In this document: positions 16,074-24,321 of the stretch, in pieces
How the letters are laid out: each line of letters opens with the position of its first letter
Position numbering within the stretch: position 1 is the stretch's first letter
DNA from: Alphaproteobacteria bacterium
GTDB lineage: Bacteria > Pseudomonadota > Alphaproteobacteria > SHVZ01
DNA length: 40,321 nt
Assembly (NCBI GenBank): GCA_016869375.1
Contig: VGEH01000026.1
Span: 1-40,321, forward strand
Reading direction: 5' to 3'
The notes under the pieces: generated by a model
What the model was told of the DNA's origin: nothing
Database searches by the model: none
Seen by the model: only the letters and a program-made list of their open reading frames with translations
Program-made: the position numbers and the translations under genes

Positions 16074-16855
16074 TGAGCGCGGCGCGGCGCAGCAGCTTCT
16101 ATTGGGCCATGCGGCTGATGCCGGCAGCGCAGCGGCGCGCGATGTTCGCCGTCTACGCTTGGTGCCGCACTGTCGATGACATCGCCGATGCCGACCTGCC
16201 AGCGGAGACGCGAGCCGGCGGTCTCAGGACGGCACGCGCCGAGCTCGACCGGGTCTTCGCCGCCGATGACGGCTCCGAACTCGCCCGCGCCATCCGCCGC
16301 CATCGCCTCGACCGTTCCTGGTTCGAGATGGTGCTCGAAGGCGTGGAGAGCGACGTGGCCGCCCCTTTGCGTGCCCCCGATATGGACGCGCTGACACTCT
16401 ACTGCCGGCGCGTCGCCGGCGCGCCGGGACGCATGGCCGTCGCGATCTTCGGGTGCGACGACGAAGCCGCGGCGGACTTCGCCTTTACCGGCGGCACGGC
16501 CCTGCAGCTGACGAACATCCTCCGCGACGTTGCCGAGGATGCGGAGCGCGGCCGGCTCTATCTCCCCCGTGAGGCGCTTGCCGCCGCCGGGATCCGTCTC
16601 GACGATCTTCCCTCCCTCCTCTCCGATCCTCGGCTGAGCGAGGCGAAGGCGTGGCTGGCGGAGCAGGCCCAAGGTCTCTATGACCGGGCCGAGGCGAGCG
16701 CCGCCCGTTCTGATCGCCGGCTATGGCCCGGCCTCGCCATGCTTCGCCTCTATCGCCGACTCCTCGCCCGTATGGACAGGGAAGAACGACCGCAGCTCGG
16801 CACCTTGGAAGCCATCGCCATCGTGCTGGCCTCGCGCTTCGGCCTGGCGCGATGA
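16073..16855 (+). CDS. hpnD: Presqualene diphosphate synthase HpnD
   Basis: The protein is 260 residues. It joins two farnesyl diphosphates to presqualene diphosphate, the first step of the HpnCDE route. The first Asp-rich motif is in YAWCRTVDDIADAD and the second in LTNILRDVAEDAERGRLYLP. Both are canonical and keep the Mg-binding aspartates. The ATG shares a base with the TGA of hpnC, and its own stop overlaps the hpnE ATG as ATGA. Confidence 0.95.
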   Translation: MSAARRSSFYWAMRLMPAAQRRAMFAVYAWCRTVDDIADADLPAETRAGGLRTARAELDRVFAADDGSELARAIRRHRLDRSWFEMVLEGVESDVAAPLRAPDMDALTLYCRRVAGAPGRMAVAIFGCDDEAAADFAFTGGTALQLTNILRDVAEDAERGRLYLPREALAAAGIRLDDLPSLLSDPRLSEAKAWLAEQAQGLYDRAEASAARSDRRLWPGLAMLRLYRRLLARMDREERPQLGTLEAIAIVLASRFGLAR

Positions 16856-17937
16856 CCGTGCATGTCGTCGGCGCCGGCCTCGCCGGGCTCAGCGCCGCGG
16901 TCTCGCTCCTCGATGCTGGGATCGACGTGCGCGTGCATGAAGCGGCGCCGGTGCCGGGCGGCCGCTGCCGCAGCTATCACGATCCGCAGCTCGACCGCCG
17001 CATCGACACCGGGACCCACCTCCTGCTCGGGGCTAATGTCGAGGCCCTCGCCTATCTTCGCCGCCTCGATGCGCTCGATCGCGTGCTCGAGGTCGCGCCG
17101 GCGGCCTACCCGTTCTTCGATCTCGCGAGCGGACGGCGGTGGACCGTTCGGCCGACTCCGTGCGGGCTCGTCTCCGCCTTCCGCCCGGTGGCGCTCGCGG
17201 CGCTCAATACCGAACCGGGAGAAGCCTCGTGGGGGGTCATGGCCTCGGTCTTCGGCCGGCTCATCGGCGAGCGCGCCTGCCGGCCCTGGATCGCGCGGAC
17301 CGGCATCGGCGATGCGCTGATCGACCCCGCCGTGCAGCGGCTCGGCGATCGTCTCGCCTGCGGTCGCCGCTTGACCGGCCTCGCAATCGACAAGGCGAGG
17401 GTTCGCACGCTGATCTTCGGCGAGGAATCCCTCGATCTCTCCCTCGGCGACAGGGTGATTCTCGCGGTTCCGCCTTTTGCGGCGGCGGCGGTCATGCCGA
17501 CTCTCATCGTTCCGACGGAATTCCGGGCGATCGTCAACGCCCACTTCCGCGTGTCTCGACGCACGCCGCTGCCCCGCCTGGTCGGTCTAACCGGCGGTCT
17601 TGCGCAGTGGGCCCTTTGGCGGGAGGACGTCGTTTCAGCGACCGTGAGCGCCGCTGACCTCCTCCTCGCCGATGCGCCTGAAACGCTGATCGACCGCTTC
17701 TGGCCGGAGATGGCAGCCGCTTTCGAGCTCGATGAATCGCGGCCGATCGGGCGCATCGTCAAGGAGCGGCGCGCGACAATCGCGGCCACCCCGGAAATGG
17801 AAAGGCTGCGCCCCGCGGCGCGGACGGCACTCGCAAACCTGATGCTCGCCGGCGACTGGATCCGCACCGGTCTTCCGGGCACCCTCGAAGGAGCGGTGCG
17901 CTCTGGTACCGCGGCGATGCGACTCGCCTTGGCTTAG
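16852..17937 (+). CDS. hpnE: Hydroxysqualene dehydroxylase HpnE (short form)
   Basis: This 361-residue FAD-dependent amine-oxidase-fold protein has the dinucleotide motif VHVVGAGLAGLSAAVSLL, the GGRCRSY element, the TGTHLLLGAN segment and a C-terminal ATP-independent FAD-contact stretch LMLAGDWIRTGLPGTLEGAVRSG. HpnE reduces hydroxysqualene to squalene, the substrate of squalene-hopene cyclase. Relatives are usually somewhat over 400 residues. The stretch before ALNTEPGEAS, in the substrate domain, appears shortened by roughly 40 residues. The key motifs are otherwise intact, so I treat it as functional but compact. Confidence 0.9.
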   Translation: MTVHVVGAGLAGLSAAVSLLDAGIDVRVHEAAPVPGGRCRSYHDPQLDRRIDTGTHLLLGANVEALAYLRRLDALDRVLEVAPAAYPFFDLASGRRWTVRPTPCGLVSAFRPVALAALNTEPGEASWGVMASVFGRLIGERACRPWIARTGIGDALIDPAVQRLGDRLACGRRLTGLAIDKARVRTLIFGEESLDLSLGDRVILAVPPFAAAAVMPTLIVPTEFRAIVNAHFRVSRRTPLPRLVGLTGGLAQWALWREDVVSATVSAADLLLADAPETLIDRFWPEMAAAFELDESRPIGRIVKERRATIAATPEMERLRPAARTALANLMLAGDWIRTGLPGTLEGAVRSGTAAMRLALA

Positions 17938-18010
17938 GCCAATATCTTGGGTTAATCTTCCCGCAGAAGCCTAAACCTGGATCCCCTTAAAAACCCCCGG
18001 GAGGAATGTC

Positions 18011-18601
18011 ATGGCGTCGGTTCTCGAGAAACTTGAGCGAGCCGTGATCGCCGGCTTCGTACTGGCCGCGATCATCTTCTGGCTGCTGGTACGTCCGGCA
18101 GCGTTCGACCACGGCTACTGGACCTTCTTTATGCGCTGGCTGCACGTGCTCAGCGGCGTGATGTGGATCGGCCTCCTCTGGTACTTCAACTTCGTGCAGA
18201 TCCCGTCGATGCCGAAGATCCCGGACGAGCAGAAGCCGGCGGTCTCGAAAGTGATCGCGCCGACCGCGCTCTACTGGTTCCGCTACGCCGCGCTTGCGAC
18301 CGTGGTCACCGGCCTCCTGCTTGCCTGGATGAACGGCTACATCGGCCAGGCGCTGATGCTCGGCGGCGCCGAGGGCGTACCTCAGCACCGCGCCATCGGC
18401 ATCGGCATGTGGCTCGGCTTGATCATGGCCTTCAATGTCTGGTTCCTGATCTGGCCGAACCAGCAGAAGGCGCTCGGCCTCGTCGAGGCGACGCCGGACG
18501 AGAAGAAGGCGGCGGCGCGCATGGCGATGCTGGCCTCGCGCACCAACACCGTTCTCTCGATCCCGATGCTCTATGCGATGGTCAGCGCCCAGAACATCTG
18601 A
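18011..18601 (+). CDS. Urate hydroxylase PuuD-like membrane protein
   Basis: The protein is 196 residues with four or five membrane helices. Conserved polar positions include WLHVLSGVMWIGLLWYFNFVQ and a RTNTVLSIPMLYAM end. This pattern matches the membrane domain of PuuD-type proteins (Urate_ox_N), in which His residues are thought to bind heme. No C-terminal cytochrome c domain is present, so urate oxidation is doubtful and it may serve another redox role. A GGGAGG ribosome site precedes the ATG. It lies 73 bp after hpnE and ends at a strong terminator. Confidence 0.75.
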   Translation: MASVLEKLERAVIAGFVLAAIIFWLLVRPAAFDHGYWTFFMRWLHVLSGVMWIGLLWYFNFVQIPSMPKIPDEQKPAVSKVIAPTALYWFRYAALATVVTGLLLAWMNGYIGQALMLGGAEGVPQHRAIGIGMWLGLIMAFNVWFLIWPNQQKALGLVEATPDEKKAAARMAMLASRTNTVLSIPMLYAMVSAQNI

Positions 18602-18933
18602 GCGCAGCCGCCCGGTCGTATGCGAGGGGGCCTGAAGGCCCCCTCGTCGTTTCAGCCTCCTGTCGGAGGCCCGGCGCCCGGAGCGAGGCAGACATCGACG
18701 GTCTCGATCAGGAGATGCCTGCCACGCTCGGACCTCCCCCGCCGTCGCCGCCGGAACAGGCGGAAACGGCGGTGCGCCGCGCCGGCATAGCGTCACGGCA
18801 ATGGCCCGCATGGGCAGGATAAGGATGCGGGGCTCCGAGCAGGCGGTCGAAGCTGCGGCCCCGGACATACCGGATGGCCCGACTAAAGATACTGACCGGT
18901 CTCCTTTCCTGGAACCTTCGCCTGCGGGACAGG
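18602..18933. other. Non-coding stretch after the PuuD-like gene
   Basis: This 332-bp interval holds the terminator at 18623-18646 and a second small hairpin with GCCTCC/GGAGGC arms at 18655-18670. The rest contains no frame with a recognisable domain, convincing ribosome site or typical start. The open frames across it have low-complexity Arg/Gly/Pro translations typical of antisense GC-rich DNA. I see no RNA gene. Confidence 0.6.
18623..18646 (+). terminator. Rho-independent terminator after the hpn/PuuD run
   Basis: A perfect 10-bp stem, CGAGGGGGCC paired with GGCCCCCTCG, has a TGAA loop and is followed by a short T-rich tail (TCGTTT). It lies 22 bp after the stop of the PuuD-like gene. 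Confidence 0.8.
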
Positions 18934-19552
18934 CTAGGACGAAGGCGAGGCGCGGCGGCGCCAGGCGGAGAGCAGAGTCGCCCCGGCACGCTTCGCATCG
19001 CGTGCCGCGTCCGGATTGCCCTCCGCAGCCGAGGTGATCGCCCCCTGCATCAGCATGTGCCAGGCCGCTGCGAAGGCGCGCGCATCCGCGAGGCCGGCCG
19101 TCTTCGCGAGATGCTCGACGAAGCCGCGAACGCCGGACAGGTATCTGGCGGCGGCGCGGTGCACCGGCGATCCCGTCTCGACCTCAAGCAGCGTCCTGGC
19201 GAAGGGACAGCATTGAATCGGCGCTGGCGAAACCACTCGCCGAGCAGGTCGAATACGACGAGAAGGCACGCCTTGGGATCCTTGTGCCGACCGAACACCT
19301 CCGCTTTCAGCCAGTCGATGGTCCAGCGCTGCTCATGCTCGGCGAGGAAGGCGAGCATGAGGTCGTTCTTCGAGTCGAAGTGCCGGTAGAAGGTCATCCG
19401 CGCGACATTCGCACCGTCGATGATGGCGTCGATGCCCGTGGCGCGGATTCCGTCGCGCGAGGAGAGGTCGTAGGCCGCGCGAATGTCCGGTCGCGCCCGT
19501 GGGGCGGACGCCCGCGACGCTTGGCGGCTGGCGATGACGACGCAGAAGGCAT
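18934..19552 (-). pseudogene. TetR/AcrR family regulator broken by two frameshifts
   Basis: Three pieces in different phases make one TetR protein. From the ATG at 19550-19552 the frame reads an N-terminal basic arm (AAKRRGRPPHGRD). After a one-base loss near 19486-19493 the helix-turn-helix follows in another frame (DGIRATGIDAIIDGANVARMTFYRHFDSKNDLMLAFL). After a second one-base loss near 19212-19224 the ligand domain continues (CCPFARTLLEVETG, then a stop at 18934). Both breaks move the frame the same way. This is either a decayed gene or sequencing error; the second is less likely for two independent sites. An operator-like palindrome lies just upstream. Confidence 0.75.
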
Positions 19553-19574
19553 GACGCGGTCGGCCCGAATGGTT

Positions 19575-19591
19575 GTTCAGTCGGACCGAAC
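19575..19591. promoter_or_regulatory. Candidate TetR operator (17-bp palindrome)
   Basis: GTTC and GAAC outer arms enclose GTC and GAC inner arms, giving seven of eight paired positions matched around a central base. It lies 23 bp upstream of the regulator's start, where autorepressing TetR proteins bind. A partial copy of the half-site is found at about 19559-19569. Confidence 0.45.
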
Positions 19592-19831
19592 CTATGCGGA
19601 TGATTTCTATGAAGAATGTCGCAGATGAAAAAAATCGTGAAGAAGTTGTAAACGCGAGTGGCCGAGGCGGCCCTGCGTTCACAGGCGATTACAAAGTGAA
19701 GTCGATCCTTCTCCTGATCGCGTGGCTGGCGGTCAACGACATATGGTGCCCGTCGATCGAGTGACGATCCGTCTCCTACCGTGAGCGGTCCTGCGATCGC
19801 CGAGCACCGCTCCTGATGCGACGCTGACCCG
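19592..19831. other. AT-richer spacer between the TetR remnant and the cupin gene
   Basis: The stretch around 19600-19660 is markedly richer in A and T than its surroundings, including a run of seven A residues. It probably holds promoter sequence, but no single -35/-10 pair is convincing. A 63-codon plus-strand frame (19573-19764) lacks a ribosome site and known features. No gene divergent from the TetR remnant survives here. Confidence 0.4.
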
Positions 19832-20161
19832 TCAATCGACGATAAACAGCTTGGCCCCGATCTCGGTCGAGGAGCGGTGCGGCTCGGCACCGTCGGCGAC
19901 CTGATAGCTCGTGCCCGGCGTCAGCGTGAAGCGCCGACCGTCGGCGAGCTCTGTGTCGAGCCGCCCTTCGAGCACCAGCAGCACATGGCCCTTCTCGCAC
20001 CAATGATCGGCAACGTAGCCCGGCGTGTAGTCGACCATGCGTACGCGGATTGCGCCGAAATGGCGCGTGCGCCAGAACGCCTTGCCGGCATCGCCCTTGT
20101 GCTCCGTGGCCTCGACCGTGCTCCAGTCGGTGGTCTGGAACGGAATGTCGCTCATCTTCAT
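19832..20161 (-). CDS. DHCW-motif cupin-fold protein
   Basis: This 109-residue single-domain cupin has beta-strand and loop signatures ADHWCEKGHVLLVLEGRLDTEL and LTPGTSYQVADGAEPHRS. It carries the Asp-His-Trp-Cys type motif that names a family of small cupins of unknown function. The His, Glu and second His positions could bind a metal. Its ATG overlaps the stop of the glycosyltransferase gene as ATGA, so the two are translated from one message. I cannot name a substrate. Confidence 0.8.
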   Translation of the reverse strand: MKMSDIPFQTTDWSTVEATEHKGDAGKAFWRTRHFGAIRVRMVDYTPGYVADHWCEKGHVLLVLEGRLDTELADGRRFTLTPGTSYQVADGAEPHRSSTEIGAKLFIVD

Positions 20162-20922
20162 CGAGACTGGTCCCTCTCTTCCTCAAGTCGGACCTTGATG
20201 TAGCTCAGGATCGGATAGAGCGCCGAGAAGAGCCCCAGCAGAAGCCCGTAGAGACCCTCGCGATAGCCGCGCCGGGAGACATAGGACTTCCAGAACCGCG
20301 AGAACATGCGCCTCAGGTTCGGCCACAGCGTGCCGATGCTCCCATCCGCCCGCATCTGCTCGGCATTCAGGCTGGAGTAGCGATTGAGCCGGTCGATCAC
20401 GTCGGCAACGTCCTTGTAGACGTAGTGCGTCATCGGCTGGCTGAGCTCACGCCGTGCCCCCTTGAGCTCGATCTTGGGATGCACGCGCTGGCGGCCCCAG
20501 AGCTTGCATCCCTTGGCGAAGAGGCAGGGCTTCATGCTGACGCCGTTATAGGCGCCCCAGCCGAAGCGGACATGCCGGTGGCCGATGTGATTGGCGAAGG
20601 GAATCAAGAAATAGCCGGGCTCGGCTGTGTCGATCGCCTGGCGGACCTCGGCGGCGAGCGCCGGCGGCACGCGCTCGTCGGCATCGACCTCGAGGATCCA
20701 GTCGCCGGAGCAGGCCTCGATGCCGGTCTTGCGCCGGTCGCCCTCGATCGGCCAGGCGCCATGCAGGGTGCGGGCGCCGAAGCCCTCGGCGATCCTGGCG
20801 CTGCCATCGCTCGATCGGTCGAGGACGACGACGAGTTCGTCGGCGAAGCCGAGCGTCGTCAGGCAGTCGGCCAGCTGCGCTTCCTCGTTGTGGACGACGA
20901 CCAGTGCGGAAAGACGCGCCAC
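20158..20922 (-). CDS. Family 2 glycosyltransferase (WaaE/KdtX-like)
   Basis: The protein is 254 residues with a GT-A fold. It has an N-terminal LVVVHNEEAQLADCL, VVVLDRSSDGSARIA, and the metal/nucleotide DxD in DWILEVDADERVP. A C-terminal amphipathic and hydrophobic segment (YGLLLGLFSALYPILSYIKV) probably attaches it to the inner membrane. The nearest well-known relatives add a sugar to the LPS inner core. The exact donor and acceptor are unknown. Its stop overlaps the cupin gene and it starts four bases after the Mth938-like gene ends. Confidence 0.85.
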   Translation of the reverse strand: MARLSALVVVHNEEAQLADCLTTLGFADELVVVLDRSSDGSARIAEGFGARTLHGAWPIEGDRRKTGIEACSGDWILEVDADERVPPALAAEVRQAIDTAEPGYFLIPFANHIGHRHVRFGWGAYNGVSMKPCLFAKGCKLWGRQRVHPKIELKGARRELSQPMTHYVYKDVADVIDRLNRYSSLNAEQMRADGSIGTLWPNLRRMFSRFWKSYVSRRGYREGLYGLLLGLFSALYPILSYIKVRLEEERDQSR

Positions 20923-20926
20923 GCCT

Positions 20927-21301
20927 TTAGACGGGCAGCAACGCCGCGGCGACGCGGCGGCCCTCGGCCATCAGCACGTTGTAGGTCCGGCACGCCGCGC
21001 CGGTGCCCATCGGATCGGCGCCGATGCCGCGCTCGCGAAGCGCCGCCTTGAGCGCCGGCGGCAGCGGCAGAAGCCGCGGACCGCAACCGACCAGGAGAAT
21101 CTCGACCGGCGGATCGGCCCCGAGGATAGGCGTCAGGGACTCGAGCGTGAGAGAGGAGACATGGCTCGCGGGCCAGGGGTAGGTCGCCGTCGGCAATATC
21201 AGCAGCGCGCCCTCGATCTGAACGCCCGACACGCGGAAACGGCCATCGCCGTAACTCTCGATGACCTGCCGCCCTTCGGGGATAAGCGGCGTGATCTCCA
21301 T
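20927..21301 (-). CDS. Mth938-like domain protein
   Basis: This 124-residue single-domain protein of the MTH938/DUF498 family has the conserved core VEILLVGCGPRLLPLPPAL and ending MGTGAACRTYNVLMAEGRRVAAALLPV. The family includes the mitochondrial complex I assembly factor NDUFAF3. In alphaproteobacteria it is very often encoded directly after secF, as here (gap of 7 bp). Bacterial function is not established. A link to membrane complex assembly is a guess from family and position. Confidence 0.88.
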   Translation of the reverse strand: MEITPLIPEGRQVIESYGDGRFRVSGVQIEGALLILPTATYPWPASHVSSLTLESLTPILGADPPVEILLVGCGPRLLPLPPALKAALRERGIGADPMGTGAACRTYNVLMAEGRRVAAALLPV

Positions 21302-21308
21302 CGTCGGC

Positions 21309-22253
21309 TCAGCCGGCGCTCGCCTCGGCCCGCTCCTTGGCGTGCGTCTTGCCGCGGTTCGAGAGGTACCATTCGAGCGGAGCGGCGACGTAGATCGTCG
21401 AATAGGTGCCGACGATCACGCCCCAGAGCATGGCAAAGGAGAAACCGAACAACACAGGCCCGCCGAAGGTGACCAGCGCGAAGGTGGCGAGGAAGACGAG
21501 GCCATTGGTGACCACCGTACGCGCCATGGTCTGGTTGACGCTCAGGTTGATCAGCTCGCGGAAGTCCATGCGCTTGTACTTGCGTGAATTCTCGCGGATG
21601 CGGTCGTCGATGACGACGGTATCGTTGATCGAGAAGCCGGCGATGGTGACGATCGCAGCCAGCACGTTTAGGTCGAACTGGAGGCCGGTGACAGAGAACA
21701 GCCCAAGCGTGGTGAGACAGTCGTGGAAGATGGCTATGACGCCGGCGGCACCAGCACGCCAGCCGAAGCGAAATGCCATGTAGGCCATGATCCCGGCCAT
21801 GGACAGCGTGACCGCCAGTATGCCCCCGAGGACCAGCTCTGCGCCGACCTTGGGTCCGACGACCTCGACGCGGCGATACTCGACATTGCTGCCAAACATG
21901 CGGCCGACGGCTTCGCGGACCTTCTGTACCGCCACCATCTCGGCATCTTCGCCGCCGGTCTGGCGCTCGATCCGGATCAGCACGTCGTTGCTCGCGCCGA
22001 AGTCCTGAAGCGCCACGTCGCCGAGATTCAGCGCGCCGATATCCGCTCGCATTCTTGCAAGGTCGGGCTTGGTCGGGAGCCGTACCTCGACCAGGATGCC
22101 ACCGGCAAAATCGACGCCGTAGTTGAGGCCGCGCGTCGCCAGCGAGACGACCGAGATGACGCTGAGCACAATCGACAGCGCGAAGCACAGCTTGTGGAAC
22201 CTGAAATAGTCCAGGTTCGGTACCTTGGTAATGAGTCGGATCGGCTTGAACAT
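21309..22253 (-). CDS. secF: Protein translocase subunit SecF
   Basis: The protein is 314 residues with six membrane helices and a periplasmic domain after the first. The family motif LNYGVDFAGGILVEVRLP is present, and the later helices carry GFSINDTVVIDDRIREN, the typical SecD/SecF proton-path region. SecDF pulls secreted proteins out of the SecYEG channel using proton motive force. It lies 16 bp after secD. Confidence 0.96.
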   Translation of the reverse strand: MFKPIRLITKVPNLDYFRFHKLCFALSIVLSVISVVSLATRGLNYGVDFAGGILVEVRLPTKPDLARMRADIGALNLGDVALQDFGASNDVLIRIERQTGGEDAEMVAVQKVREAVGRMFGSNVEYRRVEVVGPKVGAELVLGGILAVTLSMAGIMAYMAFRFGWRAGAAGVIAIFHDCLTTLGLFSVTGLQFDLNVLAAIVTIAGFSINDTVVIDDRIRENSRKYKRMDFRELINLSVNQTMARTVVTNGLVFLATFALVTFGGPVLFGFSFAMLWGVIVGTYSTIYVAAPLEWYLSNRGKTHAKERAEASAG

Positions 22254-22269
22254 GGGGCTATCCAGCGGC

Positions 22270-23844
22270 TCAGATCGGCAACTGCTTCGGCTTGGCCCAT
22301 TTGAGCCATCCGACGATCAGCATCCGGGTGACGGTAACCGCGGTCAGCATCGAACACGCGATGCCGATGCCAAGCGTCACGGCGAATCCGCGGACCGGAC
22401 CAGAGCCGAATGCATAGAGGAACAGCGCGGCGATCAAGATGGTCAAATTCGAATCGATAATGGTGACGTAGGCGCGCTGGAAGGAGACGTCGACCGCCGG
22501 GAAGGGCGAGCGCCCCTGACGCTCCTCCTCTCGGATGCGCTCATAGATCAGCACGTTTGCATCGACCGCCATGGCGAGGCCGAGAACCATGCCGGCGAGG
22601 CCAGGAAGGGTCAGCGTCGCGCCGATCGCCGCCATGATCGCGATGGTGAAGGCGATGTTCAAGATCAGCGTGATGTTGGCGAAGATACCGAAGAGGCCAT
22701 AGCCCACCAGCATCAGCAGTGCGATCAGGGCATAGCCGATCATGATCGCGATCGAGCCGGCACGGATCGAGTCAGAGCCGAGATCGGGACCGACGGTCCG
22801 TTCCTCCAGCACCTTGAGTGGCGCCGGCAGCGCGCCGGCTCTCAGCAGGAGCGCGAGCTCGTTGGCAGACTGAACGGTGAAGCCGCCGGTGATGATGCCC
22901 GAACCGCCGAGGATCGGCTCGCGGATGTTGGGGGCCGAGATCACGCGGTTGTCGAGCAGGATCGCGAAGGGCTTGTTGACGTTCTCGGTGGTGATCTCGC
23001 CGAACTTGCGCGCGCCGATGGCATCGAAACGGAAGCTCACCACGGGCTCGCCGTTGGAGAAGGTCGGCTGCGAGTCGGTGAGATTCTCGCCGGAAACCGC
23101 GATGCGCCTCTGGATCGCGATCTTCTCGCGCCGGCCGCTCGGGTCGGGTTTGTCATACTCGACGATGACCGAGCCGGCCGGGGCCCTGCCCGCCTCCACG
23201 TCGGCCATGGTCGCGCGGCTATCGACCAGGTGGAAGGTCATCTTGGCGGTGGTGCCGAGAAGACGCTTGATCCGCTCGGGGTCGTCGACGCCGGGCAGCT
23301 GGACCAGGATCCGGTCCCTGCCGTGCCGGACGATCGTCGGTTCGCGCGTTCCAGTCTCGTCGATGCGCCGGCGCACGATCTCGAGCGACTGCTGGATCGC
23401 CGAGCTGAAGCGCTCTTCCCAGGCCTTCTCGGTATAGGTGAAGCGTGCCACGCCCTCGGCGGAGACGGTGACAACGGCGTTCGGATCGATGCCGCGAAGT
23501 GCCGTCAGCGCCTTTTCGCGATCGGCGGGATCGCGCAGGCGAACCGACACGGCATCGCCTTCGATACCCAGATCCGTGTAGTTGATGCGCTGATTGCGGA
23601 AGGTGACGCGGACATCGTCGACCAAGTTCTGCAGGCGATCGATCTTGACCGTGCGCGTGTCGACCTCGAGCAGCAGATGCGAACCGCCCTGCAGGTCGAG
23701 GCCGAGGCTGATGCGATCGGCATGGAGCCATCGCGGCAGCTGATCGACCGTAGCCTGCGGCACGAAGGACGGAATGGCATAGAGCACGCCCCAAAGGCAG
23801 AGGAGCGCGACGACGACGATCTTCCAACGCTGGATCTGGATCAT
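22270..23844 (-). CDS. secD: Protein translocase subunit SecD
   Basis: The protein is 524 residues. It has an N-terminal helix, then the LGLDLQGGSHLLLEVD motif that opens the periplasmic P1 region, the P1 head domain, and five C-terminal helices including GLAMAVDANVLIYERIREE, the conserved Asp/Arg segment needed for proton use. It partners SecF and YajC. It starts nine bases after the yajC stop. Confidence 0.96.
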   Translation of the reverse strand: MIQIQRWKIVVVALLCLWGVLYAIPSFVPQATVDQLPRWLHADRISLGLDLQGGSHLLLEVDTRTVKIDRLQNLVDDVRVTFRNQRINYTDLGIEGDAVSVRLRDPADREKALTALRGIDPNAVVTVSAEGVARFTYTEKAWEERFSSAIQQSLEIVRRRIDETGTREPTIVRHGRDRILVQLPGVDDPERIKRLLGTTAKMTFHLVDSRATMADVEAGRAPAGSVIVEYDKPDPSGRREKIAIQRRIAVSGENLTDSQPTFSNGEPVVSFRFDAIGARKFGEITTENVNKPFAILLDNRVISAPNIREPILGGSGIITGGFTVQSANELALLLRAGALPAPLKVLEERTVGPDLGSDSIRAGSIAIMIGYALIALLMLVGYGLFGIFANITLILNIAFTIAIMAAIGATLTLPGLAGMVLGLAMAVDANVLIYERIREEERQGRSPFPAVDVSFQRAYVTIIDSNLTILIAALFLYAFGSGPVRGFAVTLGIGIACSMLTAVTVTRMLIVGWLKWAKPKQLPI

Positions 23845-23853
23845 CGAACGAGA

Positions 23854-24219
23854 TCAGCCGCCGGAGGCCGGCTTGTCCTCGGCAGGCTTGTCGCTGCTCT
23901 CGGCCTTGACCGGCTCCGTCTTGGAGAGGACCTCGCTGATCGCGCCGCGGACCACGCGCACGCGCACGCCGTCGGCGATCTCGACGCTGAGCTCGGTGTC
24001 GGAGGCGACCTTGGCGACGGTGCCGATGATGCCGCCGACGACGACGCGATCGCCGCGCCGGACGGCCGACAGCATCTCGCGATGCTGCTTCATCTTCTTC
24101 TGCTGCGGGCGGATCAGGAGGAAGTAGAAGACGACGAAGATCAACACCAGCGGCGCGAGCGCCATGATGTCGAAGCCTGCGCCGGCGCCGGACTGGGCGT
24201 AGGCGGGCGAAATCAGCAT
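23854..24219 (-). CDS. yajC: Preprotein translocase subunit YajC
   Basis: The protein is 121 residues. A single membrane helix (ALAPLVLIFVVFYFLLI) is followed by the hallmark RPQQKKMKQHREML and the VRRGDRVVVGGIIGTVAKV small beta domain. The acidic, Lys/Pro-rich tail after residue 100 is not conserved in the family. It is the first gene of yajC-secD-secF-Mth938 and has a promoter-like pair upstream. Confidence 0.95.
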   Translation of the reverse strand: MLISPAYAQSGAGAGFDIMALAPLVLIFVVFYFLLIRPQQKKMKQHREMLSAVRRGDRVVVGGIIGTVAKVASDTELSVEIADGVRVRVVRGAISEVLSKTEPVKAESSDKPAEDKPASGG

Positions 24220-24258
24220 ATGCGGAGGCTCCCGATCTGGCCGGATTTGAGTGGGCGG

Positions 24259-24286
24259 ACTATAACGGCCCGGCCCAGGATTGCAA
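24259..24286 (-). promoter_or_regulatory. Candidate promoter for yajC-secDF
   Basis: On the minus strand TTGCAA (24281-24286) and TATAGT (24259-24264) are separated by 16 bases, ending 40 bp before the yajC start codon. It lies in the spacer with the divergent ATPase gene. Confidence 0.45.
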
Positions 24287-24321
24287 CGACACCCCCTCCC
24301 CGCTGGGCCTCAAGGACTTTC

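Noticed and set aside
17987-18868. 293-codon minus-strand frame opposite the PuuD-like gene
   Set aside because: The translation is low-complexity and charged, with no domain. The opposite strand has a membrane protein with a ribosome site and a terminator.
18708-18998. 96-codon minus-strand frame in the gap after the PuuD-like gene
   Set aside because: It is Arg/Pro/Ser-rich, lacks a ribosome site and overlaps the end of the TetR remnant in another frame.
19573-19764. 63-codon plus-strand frame next to the TetR remnant
   Set aside because: It has no ribosome site or known feature, and its start lies in the candidate operator.
22225-24321. Very long plus-strand open frame running into the DUF815 gene
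   Set aside because: It is antisense to secF, secD and yajC, all of which have full family motifs. The translation is Arg/Asp/Gly/His-rich with no domain. Only the part from 24322 is real.
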